A stretch of DNA of 56,286 bases from Acidobacteriota bacterium (GCA_009861545.1 VXME01000100.1:1-56286); one strand, 5' to 3'; shown: positions 16,753 through 25,362, numbered from the stretch's first letter. The notes: a model not told the origin generated them from the letters alone. Translations and numbers: made by a program.

Positions 16753-17663
16753 ACCAGGACGCCGGCCGCGGCGCCGTGGCGATCACTGGAGCCAACAGTG
16801 CGGTCGGCAAGGCGCTGCTCGCGCAGATCGCCGGTCGGGACACGGCGCGTGCGGTGGCCCTGGTGCGCCGGGAGGCGGCGCTGGAAGTCCTGCCCCGCTC
16901 GCCGCGCATCGCGTTCCGCGTCGTCACCTACGACCAACCCGAACGCCTCGTCGAGGCGCTGACCGGCGCCGGCTGCGTCGTGCACCTGGCGGGCATTCTC
17001 TTCGAGAGCCGGACGACGAGCTACCGGACCGGCAACGTCGAGAGCACGCGGGCGCTGGTCGCCGCGGCGCAGTCGGCGGGGGTGCGGCACATCGTGCTCG
17101 TCAGCTCCCTGGGAGCGGATCCGCGTTCCCCGAACGGCTACTTCCGCTCCAAGGGCGAGGCCGAGCGCCTGGTGATCGGCTCCGGGCTCAAGGCCACGAT
17201 CATCCGCACCCCGCTGCTGCTGGGCCCCGCAACGGCCGGCGGGCGCTCGCTGCTGCGCACCGCGGCGGGCAGGTCCGCCCGCGTCCTGGGGGGCGGATCG
17301 CACCGGCTGCGCCCGCTCGACGTCGACGATCTGTGCCGCGCCATCCTGGGCTACTGCCGGGAGTCAGGCGCCGGCGTACGGATCCGCGCCATGGTCGGCC
17401 CGACCATCCTCACGCAGCGTGAATTGCTGCAGCAGACCGCACGCCTGCTCGGTCACGACCTGACGGTCCGCTCGACGCCGGTGTGGCTGGCCAGGCTGGC
17501 GGCCGGAATCGCCGGTCTGGTCCGCACCGGCGGCCTCACGCCGGCGGTAATCGAGGTCATCACCTCCGACGAGGCGAATCTGTGCGTCGACCGCGCCCCG
17601 GCCGCCGCCCTCACCCCGTTGTCCGACACCCTGGCCCGACTGTGCGAGACCCGAGCACCATGA
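16737..17663 (+). CDS. NAD(P)-dependent epimerase/NmrA-like atypical SDR
   Basis: A 308-residue Rossmann-fold protein: nucleotide-binding 'ITGANSAVGKALL', 'VVHLAGILFES' and 'IVLVSSLGADP', then 'YFRSKGEAERLV' with the Y-x-x-x-K-like pair, and 'RPLDVDDLCRAI'. It belongs to the extended/atypical SDR group close to NDUFA9-like and complex-I-associated NAD-binding proteins. Two starts are possible: a TTG at 16737 with GGGAGG 8 bases ahead, used here, or a GTG at 16749 giving a 4-base GTGA overlap with the preceding stop. Either way it is translationally coupled to the membrane protein upstream, and its stop overlaps the next ATG. Confidence 0.8.
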   Translation: MDAAVNQDAGRGAVAITGANSAVGKALLAQIAGRDTARAVALVRREAALEVLPRSPRIAFRVVTYDQPERLVEALTGAGCVVHLAGILFESRTTSYRTGNVESTRALVAAAQSAGVRHIVLVSSLGADPRSPNGYFRSKGEAERLVIGSGLKATIIRTPLLLGPATAGGRSLLRTAAGRSARVLGGGSHRLRPLDVDDLCRAILGYCRESGAGVRIRAMVGPTILTQRELLQQTARLLGHDLTVRSTPVWLARLAAGIAGLVRTGGLTPAVIEVITSDEANLCVDRAPAAALTPLSDTLARLCETRAP

Positions 17664-18688
17664 GCGAAACACCTGTCGAGACCCGAGCCCCCGGCGACGC
17701 CCCTTCCGGCGACGCGCCGGCCGGCGACGCCCCGGCCGGCGACGCCCCTCCCGCGCCCCCGGGCCGCGGCCTGGCGGGACGCCTGGGGTTCCTGGCCCTG
17801 AGCATCGCCTGCTTCGCCTATCTCTACTTCCGGCTGAACGGCGCCGCGGCACGCGAGGAACTCTCCCTGGTCGACTACATGACGGGCGTCTTCGCCAACG
17901 TCGAGTGGCTGTCCTGGATCGCGCTCATGATGGCCTACTCGGGCCTCTACTTCGCCATCGACACGCTGGTGGTGAGCCGCGCCCTGAACTGGTTCATCTC
18001 GCCCATCCGCTACCGCGATCTCCTGCCGGTCCGCGCGAGCGCCTACATCATCTCGATCTTCAACGAGCAGATCGGCAAGGGCGCGATGGCCTTCTACCTG
18101 AACCGGCGCCACCGGGTTCCGGGCTGGGAGGTCGGCTCGGTGATGCTGTTCGTGATGTTCTGCGAGGTGTTCTACCTGCTGTTCTGGGCGACGGTCGGCT
18201 TCGCCTTCAGCGGCGGTTCGCTGCCCCCGGCGTTCGCGCTCGTTCCCTGGCTCGCGGCCGGCGCGATGATCGTCTTCGTCGCCTGGGTGCTGTACTTCAG
18301 CGGCAAATTGTGGCCAGGCAGCGGCCTGCGTGACAAGCGGATCCTGCACGCCTTCCGGACGGCGCAACTCCGGCACTACGCCCTGTTCCTGGCGTTGCGC
18401 TCGCCGGCGCTGCTGGCCGCGGTCGTCGTCTACACCGTCGCGCTACGCCTGTTCGGCGTCGAGGCGTCATTCCTCTCGCTGCTCGGCTACCTGCCAGTGG
18501 TCTTCTTCGCCGCCGCGGTGCCGACGCCGATGCGCGCCGCCGCCATCACGTTCTGGGTGATCCTGTTTCCGGAGAACGAGGGCCAGATGGCCGCGTTCGG
18601 CTTCGTGCAGCACAACTTCTTCATCCTGTTCAACGCCCTGATCGGGGTCGCGTTCTGGCCGCGGGCGCAACGAGAGCTGTTCGGGTAG
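17660..18688 (+). CDS. Polytopic membrane protein of unknown function
   Basis: A 342-residue membrane protein with about eight hydrophobic segments from residue 40 onward. The distribution and positively charged loops ('FNEQIGKGAMAFYLNRRHRVPG') recall flippase/UPF0104-like membrane proteins, where a similar 'N...GK.G....' segment follows the third helix, but the match is not firm. The first 36 residues are a disordered, acidic-proline leader made of four GDAP(A/S) repeats encoded by near-identical 15-base units (17694-17753). The ATG overlaps the previous stop (ATGA). Being last in a three-gene operon suggests envelope or lipid-related work; that is inference. Confidence 0.65.
   Translation: MSETPVETRAPGDAPSGDAPAGDAPAGDAPPAPPGRGLAGRLGFLALSIACFAYLYFRLNGAAAREELSLVDYMTGVFANVEWLSWIALMMAYSGLYFAIDTLVVSRALNWFISPIRYRDLLPVRASAYIISIFNEQIGKGAMAFYLNRRHRVPGWEVGSVMLFVMFCEVFYLLFWATVGFAFSGGSLPPAFALVPWLAAGAMIVFVAWVLYFSGKLWPGSGLRDKRILHAFRTAQLRHYALFLALRSPALLAAVVVYTVALRLFGVEASFLSLLGYLPVVFFAAAVPTPMRAAAITFWVILFPENEGQMAAFGFVQHNFFILFNALIGVAFWPRAQRELFG
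17694..17753 (+). repeat. In-frame 15-base tandem repeat encoding GDAP(A/S)
   Basis: Four consecutive units close to GGCGACGCCCCGGCC encode G-D-A-P-S, G-D-A-P-A, G-D-A-P-A and G-D-A-P-P at the N-terminus of the polytopic membrane protein. The third-position differences between units are few, so expansion may be recent and copy number could vary between strains. Confidence 0.75.
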
Positions 18689-18704
18689 CTCGGCAACCGG
18701 GCAC

Positions 18705-20381
18705 CTACGGGTTGGTCGCGGGCTGATCGTCGGCCGGGCTGTACTCCACCAGCGCCGCTCCGTCGAGGACCTTGGCGACCCGAACCAGAAACCGCCGACG
18801 GCGCGCCCAGCCCGGCTCCGTCGGATCCGGTCCCTCCGCCGCGTCGAGTTCCAGGACGCGATGCGCCCCTTCGACAAGGTCGATCGTCACCGCCTTCCTC
18901 TTGACCACCACCGGGACTTCACTCCCGGGCAACACGCCTTCGAAGACACCGGCACCGCCGCCCGGACGCGCCTGCAAGCGAACATGGAGTGCGCGTTCGT
19001 CCGGTATCCATGCCGGTTCTTCGTGTGCGGCGAATCCATCCTTGGCAACGAACACGGTCAGCGGCAGATGACGTGGGAGCAATTTCATCGTTGCCCGGCC
19101 CTGCTTGTCTGTTTTCGCCGACTTCCACGTCCTGTCGGGAAACACCGCGAGCACGCCGGCATCGGGAACAGGGCGCCCATCCACGAAGACCTGAACGAGC
19201 GGCTCTACCTTCGGAGGGGCAGCCGAGCGTACAAGGCGCCACGGCACCAACCGGCCGGGCGTGCGCTGCTGAACATCGTCCCCGCCGTAGACCACGGCTG
19301 CATCGCATCGCGACCGCAGATCCTGCAGATGGGGGCGCACGCGCTCCAGACCCGCCAACAGGCTCGACGCGGGCGTGGCGGCAGACTTCGCCTCGATGAG
19401 CGTCAGGTCGTCCGGTTCCTCGACGACGAGATCGAGCTCCGCCCCGTGGCGGTCCCGGTAGAACGAAAGACCGCCGCTGCGTCCGCCGTGCGTGCGATGC
19501 TTGAGGACTTCCGACACTACCCAGGTCTCGAACAGTGCACCGCGAAGCGGGTGCGACCGAAGTTGCTCGGACTCGCGAATCCCGAGCAGCCAGCACGCCA
19601 GACCGGTGTCGTGAAAGTACAGCTTCGGCATCTTTATCAGACGCTTGCGCAACCTCATGCTGAACGGTGGCAGGTGGAAGGCGATGAAGCTCGCCTCCAG
19701 AATGCTGAACCAGGCCTTGGCGGTCGGCTGCGAGATGCCGCAGTCGTCGGCCAGGGACGAGTAGTTCAGAAGTTGCGCGGTTCGGCCGGCGCAGAGCTCG
19801 ACAAAGCGCTGAAATGTGGCGAGATCGCCGACGCTGCCGATCGTGCGCACGTCCCGCTCGATGTAGGTCGCGACGTAGGAGCGCAGCCAGTCGGAAGGGC
19901 TGAGGTTCCGATTGTGGATGTGCGGGTAGCCACCACCGAACAGGGCGTCTTCGAGACTCGCGGGGTACTGGGCAAAGCGCCTGATCTCGTCCCAGGACAA
20001 GGGCAGGAGCTGATGCATGGCGGTTCTCCCCGCCAGCGACTGAGTGACCGATTCGAGCAGCGCGAAGTTCTGGGACCCGCTCAGTATCCAGCGTCCGGGA
20101 GTCGGGTCTGCGTCGATGATGCCCTGCAGGTACGACAGCAGATCCGGTACGCGCTGCACCTCGTCGAGAACTGCACCACGCGGAAACTGCGCCAGGAACG
20201 CCCTTGGATCCCGCTGCGCGAAGGCCCTGTCGTCCGGCGACTCGAGGGAGCGATAGGGATGATCCGGAAACGCCGCCTGACACAGCGTCGTCTTTCCGCT
20301 CTGCCGGGGACCGGTGAGCGTGATGGACGGGGCCCAGGTAGCGGCTCGGTCCAACTCCGCGGCGAGGTTGCGATGGATCAC
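18705..20381 (-). CDS. AAA_14/DUF4143 ATPase with extra C-terminal domains
   Basis: A 558-residue protein. The first 388 residues are a standard AAA_14-DUF4143 protein: Walker A GPRQSGKT (24-31), Walker B 'AVLDEVQ' (70-76), sensor 'LSGSQN' (100-105), a winged-helix region ('SLADDCGISQPTAKAWFSIL'), 'YFHDTGLACWLLG', and a nuclease-like 'AELDLVVE...IEAKS' segment. The following 170 residues are not usual for the family: a carboxypeptidase-regulatory/transthyretin-like domain ('VQVFVDGRPVPDAGVLAVFP', 'TDKQGRATMKLL') and a second beta-rich segment ending in a proline/acidic tail. The gene starts 24 bases from a perfect palindrome. Function of DUF4143 ATPases is not settled; they occur in accessory regions. 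Confidence 0.85.
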   Translation of the reverse strand: MIHRNLAAELDRAATWAPSITLTGPRQSGKTTLCQAAFPDHPYRSLESPDDRAFAQRDPRAFLAQFPRGAVLDEVQRVPDLLSYLQGIIDADPTPGRWILSGSQNFALLESVTQSLAGRTAMHQLLPLSWDEIRRFAQYPASLEDALFGGGYPHIHNRNLSPSDWLRSYVATYIERDVRTIGSVGDLATFQRFVELCAGRTAQLLNYSSLADDCGISQPTAKAWFSILEASFIAFHLPPFSMRLRKRLIKMPKLYFHDTGLACWLLGIRESEQLRSHPLRGALFETWVVSEVLKHRTHGGRSGGLSFYRDRHGAELDLVVEEPDDLTLIEAKSAATPASSLLAGLERVRPHLQDLRSRCDAAVVYGGDDVQQRTPGRLVPWRLVRSAAPPKVEPLVQVFVDGRPVPDAGVLAVFPDRTWKSAKTDKQGRATMKLLPRHLPLTVFVAKDGFAAHEEPAWIPDERALHVRLQARPGGGAGVFEGVLPGSEVPVVVKRKAVTIDLVEGAHRVLELDAAEGPDPTEPGWARRRRFLVRVAKVLDGAALVEYSPADDQPATNP

Positions 20382-20404
20382 GAACAGAATGTACTACGGC
20401 AGCC

Positions 20405-20435
20405 GGCTAATTCAAAAACTCATTTTGAATTAGCC
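20405..20435. promoter_or_regulatory. Perfect 13-bp inverted repeat, AT-rich
   Basis: Arms GGCTAATTCAAAA (20405-20417) and TTTTGAATTAGCC (20423-20435) are exact complements around a 5-base spacer. The element sits 24 bases upstream of the DUF4143 start codon (minus strand) and 18 bases upstream of the phosphatidyltransferase start (plus strand). Its AT-richness stands out in very GC-rich DNA. It could be an operator for a dimeric regulator, a transcript hairpin, or a recognition element tied to the DUF4143 gene. Confidence 0.75.
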
Positions 20436-20452
20436 CAACCGCCGAAGATCTC

Positions 20453-20995
20453 ATGAGAATTCAGGCTCACCTGCTCACCGGCTTGCGGCTCGCCCTGGCG
20501 CTGCCGCTCGCCGTCGCGTTCGCGCGCCCGGATTCCCTGAGCCCCTTCGTGGTCGCACTGCTGCTGGCTGCGGCCATCGGCAGCGACTACTTCGACGGCG
20601 TCGTGGCTCGCCGGCAGGGCACGGCGTCGGCCGGCGGTCAGCTCTTCGATCACGCCACCGACTGCCTGTTCGTGACCGCCTGCCTGGCCGGAGCGGCGCT
20701 GGCGGGCTCGGTCCCGCCGGTGCTGCCTGTTCTGGTCGCGCTGGCGTTCGGTCAGTACGTGCTCGATTCGTACTGGCTCCACCGCCGGAAACAGCTTCGC
20801 ATGAGCACGATCGGACGCTGGAACGGGATCGGCTACTTCGTGCCGCTGGTCGTACTCGCGGCGGCGCGGCTGGAAATGGTTGCGGCCCTGACGCCGTTGC
20901 TGACCGCGATTGCCCGCATCGTCGCCTACGCGCTGGTTGCGTCGACCCTCGTTTCCATCGTCGATCGTGCGACCGCCGTGCGACCTCGACGATAG
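20453..20995 (+). CDS. CDP-alcohol phosphatidyltransferase family protein
   Basis: A 180-residue membrane protein with about five helices. The active-site signature D-x2-D-G-x2-A-R-x8-G-x3-D-x3-D is complete: 'SDYFDGVVARRQG', followed by 'GGQLFDHATD'. These enzymes transfer a phospho-alcohol head group from a CDP-lipid or CDP-alcohol in the inner membrane; whether it makes phosphatidylglycerophosphate, cardiolipin or another head group cannot be told. Length agrees with short PgsA-like members. No clear ribosome binding site; the start lies 18 bases from the palindrome that it shares with the divergent DUF4143 gene. Confidence 0.88.
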   Translation: MRIQAHLLTGLRLALALPLAVAFARPDSLSPFVVALLLAAAIGSDYFDGVVARRQGTASAGGQLFDHATDCLFVTACLAGAALAGSVPPVLPVLVALAFGQYVLDSYWLHRRKQLRMSTIGRWNGIGYFVPLVVLAAARLEMVAALTPLLTAIARIVAYALVASTLVSIVDRATAVRPRR

Positions 20996-21106
20996 CACCC
21001 CGCACCGAAGGCCGCGAATCCAGCGGCACGACCCTTGCTTCTCGATTGTGACGTGCTCGTCGGCGCGGCACGGCGGGGCGCGGGCTCTTGAGGAAGTGTC
21101 TCAATC

Positions 21107-21442
21107 TTGCGACAATCTCCAGTACGGGAGGTAAGGTTCATCGGGTCGTCGCTCAACGATCTTCGCGCCTTGCCGAAACCTGCGCGGCAGGACATGGGCC
21201 GGCAACTCGATCGGGTTCAGCGTGGACTCGATCCGAATGACTGGAAGCCCACGCCCAGTGTCGGCCCCGGCGTCAGGGAGATCAGGGTTCGCGACGACAC
21301 CAAAATCTACCGGAGCATCTACGTGACGAATCTCGACGATGCCGTCTACGTGCTGCACGTGTTCACGAAGAGGACACGGAGGACGCCGACACGGGACATC
21401 CGGCTCGCGAGGTCCCGACTGAGGGCGCTTCGGTCGCGGTAA
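21107..21442 (+). CDS. HigB/Gp49-like toxin
   Basis: A 111-residue protein of the RelE/HigB superfamily, phage-derived Gp49-like type (PF05973). Diagnostic parts are 'VREVRFIGSSLNDLRALP', 'GVREIRVRDDTKIYRSIYV', 'VYVLHVFTKRTRRTPTRDIRLA', which match the normal 'YR..Y......YVLH.F.KK....P..DI..A' pattern. Toxins of this family cleave mRNA on the ribosome. The start is a TTG with AGGAAG ten bases upstream. The antitoxin gene begins 12 bases after the stop, the toxin-first order typical of higBA. The basic residues expected for mRNA cleavage are retained, so it looks intact. Confidence 0.85.
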   Translation: MRQSPVREVRFIGSSLNDLRALPKPARQDMGRQLDRVQRGLDPNDWKPTPSVGPGVREIRVRDDTKIYRSIYVTNLDDAVYVLHVFTKRTRRTPTRDIRLARSRLRALRSR

Positions 21443-21454
21443 ACGGCGGGAGAC

Positions 21455-22654
21455 ATGATTATGGAGATACACCCGAGCGAGAGCGTTTGGGATGCCGTCG
21501 CGGACGATCCGGCAGAAGCGGCGAACCTCAAGCTGCGTTCTCAACTCATGGATGCGCTTGAATCGTACATCGGTCACGAGGCGATCACGCAGACGGAGGC
21601 AGCCTTGCGGTTCGGGGTGCCGCGGTCGCGCGTGAGCGAACTCGTCAACGGCCGAATCAGCAAGTTCACCATCGACAAGCTGGTGAACATGGCCTCCCGA
21701 GTGGGGCTCACAACCAGGATTACAGTGGAGAGGAGTGCACCTCCCCGCTCGGTCCTCGACGCCGCCAACGCAAACGTCGGATTGGAGAACGCGAAGAAGC
21801 AGCGGAGAGTCGCACGTGCGACCCGGTTCGCGCTCATTGCCGCCGTCGACTGGTCGGCGCGGTCACATCCGAGTCCGGCTCGCGAGACGGCGGACAGTAT
21901 CTGGATCGCCTGGAAGCGGACGGGTGACGACCCTCGACCAAAGTACTTCCGCACTCGAAGCGACGCGGTTGCGCACCTGGAGAGTCTGCTTGATGAAACC
22001 CAGGGGCCCAGCCTGCTGGCCTTTGATTTTCCGTTCGGCTACCCATTCGGGAGCGGCATGGCCGCGAAACGGAACCTGTACGCAGAGATCGCGCGACGGA
22101 TCAACGACGAAGCCGACAACTCGAACAACCGCTTCGACGTCGCCGCCAGACTCAATGCCGAGCTCAACGCCGACCGGCCGGGTCCGTTCTGGGGCTGCCC
22201 GCCGAGCGAGGAGAGTCCGACGCTGACCGCGAAGGCCGACAACCGCCGGGGCGGCCCATTCGCGGAACGGCGGCTGGCGGACGAGCGCCTCGCCGGTCGC
22301 GGAATCCAGACCTGCTGGAAGCTCTACACCAGGGGTGCGGTCGGCTCCCAGATGCTGCTCGGGCTCCCGGTTCTGCATCGCCTCCTCCAGCGCCCGGACG
22401 TCAGGCTCTGGCCGTTCGAGACCGGTTGGGACCGGAAGCTCGACGGTACGGTACTCGCGGAGATGTGGCCGACGCTATTCCATGTCGCGTACGACGTGCA
22501 CCCCATCAAGGATGCGTGCCAGGTTCTTGCATCGGTGCGCTGGATGGACGAACACATCCCGGACGGCCTCGCACGGCCTGCATCGATCGATTGCGACGAG
22601 GAGGCGAGAGTGATGGCGGGCGAGGGGTGGATTCTCGGCCTGGATGCGCGTTGA
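21455..22654 (+). CDS. HigA-like XRE antitoxin fused to a predicted RNase H-fold (DUF429-like) domain
   Basis: A 399-residue fusion. Residues 20-92 are an XRE/HTH_37 antitoxin domain: 'NLKLRSQLMDALESYI', 'ITQTEAALRFGVPRSRVSEL', 'FTIDKLVNMASRVGL'. Antitoxins of this type normally stop near residue 100. After a basic linker (95-124) comes a 275-residue domain opening 'FALIAAVDWSARS' and continuing 'LLAFDFPFGYPFGSGMA', 'FWGCPPSEE', 'LWPFETGWD', 'DVHPIKDACQVLASVRWM' and 'AGEGWILGL'. The order of acidic residues (Asp132, Asp191, Glu322, Asp353) fits the RNase H-fold DUF429-like superfamily, whose related stand-alone members are often labelled CbiG or molybdopterin proteins without evidence. The start ATG has GGGAG 5 bases ahead. 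The reading frame is uninterrupted across the junction, so this is not a broken stop artefact. Confidence 0.75.
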   Translation: MIMEIHPSESVWDAVADDPAEAANLKLRSQLMDALESYIGHEAITQTEAALRFGVPRSRVSELVNGRISKFTIDKLVNMASRVGLTTRITVERSAPPRSVLDAANANVGLENAKKQRRVARATRFALIAAVDWSARSHPSPARETADSIWIAWKRTGDDPRPKYFRTRSDAVAHLESLLDETQGPSLLAFDFPFGYPFGSGMAAKRNLYAEIARRINDEADNSNNRFDVAARLNAELNADRPGPFWGCPPSEESPTLTAKADNRRGGPFAERRLADERLAGRGIQTCWKLYTRGAVGSQMLLGLPVLHRLLQRPDVRLWPFETGWDRKLDGTVLAEMWPTLFHVAYDVHPIKDACQVLASVRWMDEHIPDGLARPASIDCDEEARVMAGEGWILGLDAR

Positions 22655-22682
22655 CCTCCCAGCGGAGCTCACCGTCGCGCGA

Positions 22683-24257
22683 TCAGGCACGACGGGCGCG
22701 GCCGGCCCCGTGCCCCATCGCCCGCCGGTGGATCCCCTGCACCATCTCTATCGTGTCGGCCTCGACGGCCGTCTTGTCGTCGCGGTACCGCTTGACGCGG
22801 GCGAACCGCAGCGCCACGCCGCCGGGGTATTGCGGGCTGGCCTGCACGTCGTTGAAGGCGATCTCGACCACCAGTTCCGGCCGCACGAACACCGTGTGGC
22901 GGTCACGCCCGATCTCCAGCTCGAGGAACCGGCGCGTCTGCCAGGCCAGGAGCTCGTCGGTCAGCCCCTTGAAGGTCTTGCCGAGCATGACGAAGCCGTT
23001 TCGCTCGGCGTCGCGCGCGCCCAGGTGCAGATTGCTGAGCCACCCGCGCCGGCGCCCGCTCCCCCACTCGGCGGCGAGCACAACCAGGTCGAGCGTCGTG
23101 ACCTGCTTGATCTTCAGCCACGCCGCACCCCGGCTGCCGGCGGCGTAGCCCGCGTCGAGAGACTTGGCCATGACTCCCTCATGGCCGGCGCGACGAGCCT
23201 CGTCGACGAAGGCCGCCGTCTCGTCGACTCCGGGCGAGAGCACGCGCGGCACAAGCAACCGGCCGCCCGCGAGATCCGCGAGCGCATCCGCGCGCCGGCT
23301 GAGGGGCTCGTCGATCAAATCCTGCCCGTCGACCAGCAGGCAATCGAAGAAGAACGGCGTCAGCGGCAGCGTACGGCGCAACGCGTCGACGTCGAGCTTG
23401 CGGCCGAAGCGGCGCATCGTCACCTGGAAGGGAAGAGGAGTCCCATCGGATCGAAGCGCCAGCACTTCCCCGTCGAGGATCAACCGCCGCGGCGGCATGG
23501 CGGCCACCGTCTCAACCACCTCGGGAACCGCCGCGGTCACCTCGCGCAGGTGGCGCGTGAACACCCTTACCTCTGCCTCGTCCTTGTGTACTTGAACGCG
23601 GGCGCCGTCCAGCTTGTAGTCGAGCGCCATTGCGCCAAGGCGCGCCAGGGCATCGTCCACGCTGTCCGCGGACTGCGCCAGCATCGGCTGCACCGGATGG
23701 AACATGCGGAACGAGAACCGCGACAGATCCGGGTCGGTCCCGGCCAGCGCTACCCTGGCCACCGATCCAAGCCCGCCGGCCATCATCACCGCACGGCGCA
23801 CCCGTGCCGCGGGCAGCCCAGCCGCACGCGCTACGGCGTCGGTGATCACACTCTCGAGCGCACCCTGGCGGATCTCCCCCTGGAGCAACCGCACCAGGAA
23901 GTCCTGCTCGTCGCGGGTCGCCCGCGCCAGCAGGTCGCGTAGCTGCTGGACGCGAACGGCCGTCGAGCCGCGGCCCCTGGTAGCGGCCACCCGCTCGAAC
24001 GCACTGTCAACGGCCGCAAGCGTCAGCACGGGTGCGGATGCGGCCGGGACGGAACGGACTTCGCTCAGAGCGGAGAAGCCGACGCCGATGCGCCCCTGCG
24101 GCAGGGAGCCGCACAGGAAGGAGACGGCGATCTCGATCTCCTCCGCGCCGAGCCGTCCAAGGAAGGCGGCCAATCGGCCGACCTTGTCGAGGCGCCGACT
24201 AGCCTCACGCACATCGCAAGAGGTCGCTACCAGATCACGCAGCGGGGTATCGGTCAC
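22683..24257 (-). CDS. ATP-dependent DNA ligase (archaeal/LigB-like type)
   Basis: A 524-residue ligase. An N-terminal DNA-binding domain (about 1-190) precedes the adenylation domain with motif I 'DYKLDGARVQVH' (AMP-accepting Lys215), motif III 'PFFFDCLLVDG' and 'LILDGEVLAL', motif IV 'EGVMAKSLDAGY' and motif V 'AAWLKIKQV'; the OB domain ends at the C-terminus. It seals nicks with ATP and is distinct from the essential NAD-dependent LigA. I use the GTG at 24257 because the preceding open frame adds a low-complexity, unrelated leader. Upstream on the same strand, 77 bases away, is a PanE-like reductase. It converges with the antitoxin fusion gene (28 bases). Confidence 0.92.
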   Translation of the reverse strand: MTDTPLRDLVATSCDVREASRRLDKVGRLAAFLGRLGAEEIEIAVSFLCGSLPQGRIGVGFSALSEVRSVPAASAPVLTLAAVDSAFERVAATRGRGSTAVRVQQLRDLLARATRDEQDFLVRLLQGEIRQGALESVITDAVARAAGLPAARVRRAVMMAGGLGSVARVALAGTDPDLSRFSFRMFHPVQPMLAQSADSVDDALARLGAMALDYKLDGARVQVHKDEAEVRVFTRHLREVTAAVPEVVETVAAMPPRRLILDGEVLALRSDGTPLPFQVTMRRFGRKLDVDALRRTLPLTPFFFDCLLVDGQDLIDEPLSRRADALADLAGGRLLVPRVLSPGVDETAAFVDEARRAGHEGVMAKSLDAGYAAGSRGAAWLKIKQVTTLDLVVLAAEWGSGRRRGWLSNLHLGARDAERNGFVMLGKTFKGLTDELLAWQTRRFLELEIGRDRHTVFVRPELVVEIAFNDVQASPQYPGGVALRFARVKRYRDDKTAVEADTIEMVQGIHRRAMGHGAGRARRA

Positions 24258-24334
24258 GGTCGAGTATTCGCCCCGGTCCACCGCAACACCATCACGGCCA
24301 TCATGCCGAAGAAAGAGCTCCGCCGCCCCGCCCG

Positions 24335-25267
24335 TCACACGCGATCCTTCCCGCCTGCATACGGCTTGAGCGCGGCGTAGACTGTGCGGTGAACCGGGGT
24401 CGGGACGCCCTGCTCGCTCCCGAGGCGGACGACGGTGCCGGACAGCCACTCGAGTTCCAGACGCCGTCCCCGCTCGAGGTCGACGAGCTGCGAGGTCTTC
24501 CCGTTCGCGGGGCTGGCATCGAGGAACCCGAGCACCCTTTCCTCCACGTCGTCGGGAAGATGAACGCCGAGCGCGCGCCCCACCGCCGCCGCTTCGTCGA
24601 TCGCCCGGACAAGCACCCAGCGGGCATCCGGATCACTCCGCACCGGCCCCATCGGGAGGCGCGTGAGCGCGGTGGCCGCGCTCGAGCCGGCGATGAGACA
24701 GAACTTCTCCCAGATCATCCGCTCGGTGTCCTCGAAGACCGCGGCCTCGACCCCCGCTCGGTTGCAGGCGCGCGCGAATTCGCGGGCGCGCGGGCTCGAA
24801 CCGCCTCCCGGCTCGCCGAAAGCAATCAGCGGCTTGCCCGCCATGCGGCCGAGCCAGGCGATCTCCCCCGGCGCCGCGATATTGGCGGGAAAGTAGGCGG
24901 CGCCCGCCAGCGTCCGTTCCGGACCGATGACCGCGGCGATCCGGGCCGCACTCTCGACGCCGTTCTGTACAGTGACCACGAAGGTAGCCTGCCCGAGCAA
25001 CGGGCGGATCAACTCTGCGGCCGCGTCGGTATCGTAGAGCTTGACGCAGAACAGCACCGTGTCGACGGCGCCGATCTCCGCGGGACGATCGGTCGCCTGG
25101 AGGCCGGACACCTCCAGGGATTCTGCGCCGCTGATACGCAACCCGCGACGCCGCAACGCCTCCAGGTGCGCCCCGCGCGCGATCAGCGCGACGTCATGGC
25201 CGCCGCGCGCCAGCTTCGCGCCCAGGTAGCCTCCCATGCCGCCGGCTCCCATCACCGCGATGCGCAC
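24335..25267 (-). CDS. panE: 2-dehydropantoate 2-reductase (ketopantoate reductase)
   Basis: A 310-residue ApbA/PanE-family NADPH enzyme that reduces ketopantoate to pantoate in coenzyme A synthesis. The dinucleotide motif is 'AVMGAGGMGGYLGAKLA', followed by 'LFCVKLYDTDAA', 'VVTVQNGVES', 'MIWEKFCLIAGSSAATALTR' with the catalytic lysine region, and C-terminal 'LEWLSGTVVRLGSEQGVPTP'. The GTG at 25267 is chosen since it lies after AGGAGGG and opens directly on the Rossmann strand. Length equals the family's. Paralogues with other alpha-keto substrates exist, so the specific role is not certain. Confidence 0.85.
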   Translation of the reverse strand: MRIAVMGAGGMGGYLGAKLARGGHDVALIARGAHLEALRRRGLRISGAESLEVSGLQATDRPAEIGAVDTVLFCVKLYDTDAAAELIRPLLGQATFVVTVQNGVESAARIAAVIGPERTLAGAAYFPANIAAPGEIAWLGRMAGKPLIAFGEPGGGSSPRAREFARACNRAGVEAAVFEDTERMIWEKFCLIAGSSAATALTRLPMGPVRSDPDARWVLVRAIDEAAAVGRALGVHLPDDVEERVLGFLDASPANGKTSQLVDLERGRRLELEWLSGTVVRLGSEQGVPTPVHRTVYAALKPYAGGKDRV

Positions 25268-25362
25268 AACAACACCCTCCTGCCCGCCGGCTAGACTATA
25301 CTGCCGCGCCAAGAGTACGGCTCCCAGCGTAGCGATTGCGTTCGGACGACGATGTCGGGACA

